Positions 61,277-64,000 of a DNA stretch of 64,000 bases are shown one piece after another; within the stretch, counting starts at the first letter, position 1; each line of letters starts with the position of its first letter. The notes below the pieces were generated by a model. That model searched no databases, had not been told where the DNA came from, and worked only from the letters and a program-made list of their open reading frames with translations. This stretch comes from Winogradskyella sp. KYW1333 (GTDB lineage: Bacteria; Bacteroidota; Bacteroidia; Flavobacteriales; Flavobacteriaceae): NCBI RefSeq assembly GCF_003335675.1, contig NZ_QPHL01000016.1, positions 310,001-374,000 on the forward strand, given 5' to 3'. The position numbers and the translations under genes are program-made.

Positions 61277-62770
61277 ATGCAAGACGATAAAAATATTTCC
61301 GAATTAAATATTAAAGATCAGAGAGTGATTCAAAATACCAGATTAAGCATATGGGAAGCACTAGTTCCTGTAATTGCACTGATTGGTATGTTGGCCTATA
61401 ATATCTATGTTTATGGTGATGATGCTCTTAGTGGTAGTAATCAGTTTATTCTTTTAATGGGTGCTGCAGTAGCCGCAATTGTTGGTTTTTTAAATAAAGT
61501 AAAGTATAAACGTATGCTAGAAGAGGTTGCGGAAAATGTAAAATCTACAACTGGTGCACTTTTAATTTTATTAATGGTGGGTGCATTAGCAGGTACTTGG
61601 CTAGTAAGCGGCATTATACCGTCAATGATTTATTATGGCCTGCAGATTCTAAATCCCACAATATTTTTAGCAGCATGTGTTGTGATTTGCGCTATTATAT
61701 CAATAGCAACCGGTAGTAGCTGGACCACATCCGCAACTGTAGGTATTGCATTAGTGGGTATTGGAGAAACATTAGGTATATCTATGGGAATGACAGCAGG
61801 TGCAGTATTATCTGGGGCTTATTTTGGCGATAAAATGTCACCTTTAAGTGACACGACTAATTTAGCTCCTGCAATGGCTGGTGGTGAATTATTTAGTCAT
61901 ATAAAATATATGGCTTACACAACGATTCCTACAATTGTGCTTACTTTGGTCATATTCGTTATTATCGGTTTAAATCTAGATACTTCAGGTACACCGCAAA
62001 TTGCCGATAAATTAACTGCAATCGTTGGCGCCTTTAACATAAGTCCATGGTTGTTCATTGTGCCAGTGATTGTTATATTAATGATTATCAAAAAGACACC
62101 TCCACTTATTGCATTACTAATTGGAGCACTTTTAGGTGGTATAACTGCGATTATTGCCCAGCCAGAGATAATTATAACTATAGCTGGGGCTGAATCCTTA
62201 AGCTTCCAATCAGCTTACAAAGGAGTAATGAATGCCCTCACCGTTGATACAGCAGTAACAACATCAAGTGCAGAGTTAAATGATCTTTTTACCTCAGGTG
62301 GAATGAAGGGTATGTTAGGTACAATTTGGTTGATTGTATGTGCAATGGTATTTGGAGGTGTAATGGATGCTATTGGAGCGCTTTCAAAAATTACTGATGC
62401 CCTATTGAAAATGGCGACCTCAGTATTTGGATTATTTGCAAGCACAGTAGCGAGTTGTTTAGCATTAAATTTAACGGCTTCAGATCAATACTTAGCTCTT
62501 GTTGTCCCAGGCAAGATGTTTAAGAAAGCCTATAAAGATAGAGGATTAGCTCCTGAAAATTTAAGCAGAACACTAGAAGATGCTGGTACAGTAACATCAG
62601 TTCTAATACCATGGAATACTTGTGGTGCATACCATTCTAAAGTATTGTTTGGATATGCTGGTGCCACAGCATACATACCCTATGCGTTTTTTAGTATCAT
62701 AAGTCCAATTATGACTCTATTGTTCGCTGCTTTTCAAATTAAAATAAAGCAACTAAGGCAGACGACTTAA
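61277..62770 (+). CDS. Na+/H+ antiporter NhaC-like
   Basis: A 497-aa transporter of the NhaC family with about twelve membrane helices. Helices such as ISIATGSSWTTSATVGIAL (the conserved Gly-Ser-Trp-Thr), GAYFGDKMSPLSDTTNLAPA (the family's DKMSPLSDTTN motif) and TSVLIPWNTCGAYHSKVLFG are typical. It exchanges Na+ for H+ in the inner membrane, fitting a marine lifestyle. It is convergent with the ankyrin gene, four bases overlapping. Confidence 0.93.
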   Translation: MQDDKNISELNIKDQRVIQNTRLSIWEALVPVIALIGMLAYNIYVYGDDALSGSNQFILLMGAAVAAIVGFLNKVKYKRMLEEVAENVKSTTGALLILLMVGALAGTWLVSGIIPSMIYYGLQILNPTIFLAACVVICAIISIATGSSWTTSATVGIALVGIGETLGISMGMTAGAVLSGAYFGDKMSPLSDTTNLAPAMAGGELFSHIKYMAYTTIPTIVLTLVIFVIIGLNLDTSGTPQIADKLTAIVGAFNISPWLFIVPVIVILMIIKKTPPLIALLIGALLGGITAIIAQPEIIITIAGAESLSFQSAYKGVMNALTVDTAVTTSSAELNDLFTSGGMKGMLGTIWLIVCAMVFGGVMDAIGALSKITDALLKMATSVFGLFASTVASCLALNLTASDQYLALVVPGKMFKKAYKDRGLAPENLSRTLEDAGTVTSVLIPWNTCGAYHSKVLFGYAGATAYIPYAFFSIISPIMTLLFAAFQIKIKQLRQTT

Positions 62771-63240
62771 TTTTCGAGTAAAGAAATAATTTCATTGAGT
62801 TCTTTCTCTTTTGCATGGTCTAATGCAATCTTATTATCTTGGTCTATTATGGTGATATCTGCATCACGAGCAATCAATAATTTAACAACCTCAACTTGGT
62901 TATATTGCGTCGCAAAACTTAGAGCAGTAGTACCTTTATTGTTTTGAGCATCTATATTGGCACCATTATTTAGCAAAAGCTCAATTAGTTTTAGATTTCC
63001 CTTAAAACTCACACCTATTAATGCCGTATTACCTGTCGCATCTCTACCATCGACATTAGCCTTATGCTCTAGTAAAACTTTTGCGATGTCTTTCTTATCA
63101 AAATAAGTTGCAAAAATTAGAGGTGTAAAACCTCGAGCATCCTCACTATTAACTAAATGTGGATTATTGAGTAGTTGTGCTCTTAAATATTCAACATTAC
63201 CCGTTTGTATAGTTTGAAAAAACAATTCATGAGCATTCAT
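62767..63240 (-). CDS. Ankyrin repeat protein
   Basis: A 157-aa protein made of about four ankyrin repeats: DARGFTPLIFATYFDKKDI, DGRDATGNTALIGVSFKGN, DAQNNKGTTALSFATQYNQV and IDQDNKIALDHAKEKE. No signal peptide, so cytoplasmic. It stands directly downstream of katG, separated by a terminator. Ankyrin proteins next to catalase genes are known (AnkB with KatB in Pseudomonas aeruginosa); a similar supporting role is possible here. Confidence 0.88.
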   Translation of the reverse strand: MNAHELFFQTIQTGNVEYLRAQLLNNPHLVNSEDARGFTPLIFATYFDKKDIAKVLLEHKANVDGRDATGNTALIGVSFKGNLKLIELLLNNGANIDAQNNKGTTALSFATQYNQVEVVKLLIARDADITIIDQDNKIALDHAKEKELNEIISLLEN

Positions 63241-63257
63241 AGTTAGTAATGATTAAA

Positions 63258-63288
63258 AAAGGAATACACAACCAATGCGCATTCCTTT
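63258..63288 (-). terminator. Terminator of katG
   Basis: On the minus strand AAAGGAATGCGCA, loop TTGGT, TGTGTATTCCTTTTTT. The stem pairs fully with two G-U wobbles (which shows its direction) and ends in a T run. It lies 29 bases after the katG stop and before the ankyrin ATG at 63240. Confidence 0.8.
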
Positions 63289-63316
63289 GATTTTAATTTA
63301 CTACTAATCAATAACA

Positions 63317-64000
63317 TTATATATCGAAACGATCTAAATTCATCACTTTTGTCCACGCGCCAACAAAATCCTGAACAAACTTAGTTTCTGCATCGCTCGA
63401 TGCATAAACTTCACAAATTGCTCTAAGTTCTGTATTAGAACCAAAAATTAAATCTGCTCTTGTACCCTTAAACTTAACAGCTCCAGTACGTCTATCACGA
63501 CCTTCGAAATATGTTTCATCTTCAGATGTCTCACTCCACGTGTTTGTCATATCCAGAATGTTCTTAAAGAAATCGTTAGAAAGACTACCAACATTATCTG
63601 TAAATACACCAAACTCAGAATTGTCGAAATTAGTTCCCAAAACACGCATTCCACCCACTAATACAGTCATTTCTGGAATTGTCAAGGTTAAAAGGTTGGC
63701 TTTGTCTACCAATAAGTCCTCAGCTTTAACATCTGCATTTGAGTTTTGATAATTTCTAAAACCGTCACCTACTGGTTTAAGATAATTAAACTGTTCAATA
63801 TCTGTCATCTCCTGAGAGGCATCTCCTCGTCCTGGCGTGAATGGAACTGTGATATCATGACCAGCATTTCTTGCTGCTTCCTCGATTCCTGCATTACCAG
63901 CTAACACAATTAAATCTGCAAGTGACACATCACCATTGAATTCGGCTTGAATACCACGATACACATTTAATACTTTGCTCAATTCAGGAGGGTTATTGAC
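63317..64000 (-). CDS. katG: Catalase-peroxidase, 3' part only
   Basis: A partial frame that is open to the window edge: bases 64000-63983 code for VNNPPE, then [18 protein letters not shown]. The end is the C-terminal domain of KatG ([74 protein letters not shown]). The heme and Met-Tyr-Trp cross-link parts lie outside the window. The enzyme breaks down H2O2. A terminator follows at 63258. Confidence 0.96.
   Translation of the reverse strand, partial: VNNPPELSKVLNVYRGIQAEFNGDVSLADLIVLAGNAGIEEAARNAGHDITVPFTPGRGDASQEMTDIEQFNYLKPVGDGFRNYQNSNADVKAEDLLVDKANLLTLTIPEMTVLVGGMRVLGTNFDNSEFGVFTDNVGSLSNDFFKNILDMTNTWSETSEDETYFEGRDRRTGAVKFKGTRADLIFGSNTELRAICEVYASSDAETKFVQDFVGAWTKVMNLDRFDI

Overview
The window reads as chromosomal DNA of a low-GC, probably marine member of the Flavobacteriaceae (Bacteroidota). 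The signs are a protein with a type IX secretion C-terminal sorting domain, TAnnTTTG promoter boxes in place of the usual -10 box, weak Shine-Dalgarno sequences, menaquinone as the quinone, and many families typical of flavobacteria (DUF2853, DUF2490, DUF2721, stand-alone HsdR-N protein, T9SS substrate). Genes are dense, often overlap by ATGA, and lie on both strands. I see no rRNA, tRNA, CRISPR array, prophage or insertion sequence. Species cannot be told from the sequence alone.

Layout. 1-2173: end of the threonine operon (thrB partial, thrC). 2286-7070: a possible small ORF, a T9SS-secreted protein, holA, an orphan HsdR-N nuclease-like protein, a family 2 glycosyltransferase and an OmpA-family lipoprotein. 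7031-7538: a frameshifted relic. 7625-20427: a large menaquinone biosynthesis cluster on the minus strand (menE, CPBP protease, menC, DUF2490, menA, menB, a CvfB-like S1 protein, DUF2853, menD, menF, hotdog thioesterase), split by a plus-strand pair (fatty acid hydroxylase and SDR) and a UPF0173 hydrolase. 20473-25440: small housekeeping and envelope genes, including a nitronate monooxygenase next to a 24-bp perfect palindrome, a PepSY-like secreted protein cut by an in-frame stop, and an RlmI-type rRNA methyltransferase.

25627-32993 is the most unusual region: a decayed NeuD-type acyltransferase and a CapK/PaaK-like adenylate-forming enzyme, convergent with a six-gene operon of a BKACE-type enzyme, two paralogous GNATs and three paralogous sugar-transfer-associated ATP-grasp proteins. 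The content suggests acyl or aminoacyl decoration of a surface glycan, but no function is proven. 33157-40398: dnaK with a palindromic candidate operator, lipoproteins, panB, a DUF985 cupin, an RluA pseudouridine synthase, and an orphan sensor kinase with two membrane-protein partners.

40485-45147: a 5-oxoprolinase operon (pxpA, pxpB, pxpC) with a DUF2891 lipoprotein and an NRAMP homologue that has lost the family's metal-binding residues. A 5' fragment of yifB lies just upstream. 45458-56791: alpha/beta hydrolases, adenine deaminase, tilS, a sigma-region-4-like protein, pabB, a DEAD-box helicase and lpdA. 57027-64000: a PAS-LuxR regulator, a DUF481 outer-membrane protein, an Lrp regulator divergent from a Met gamma-lyase-type enzyme, nhaC, an ankyrin protein, and the 3' end of katG running off the window.
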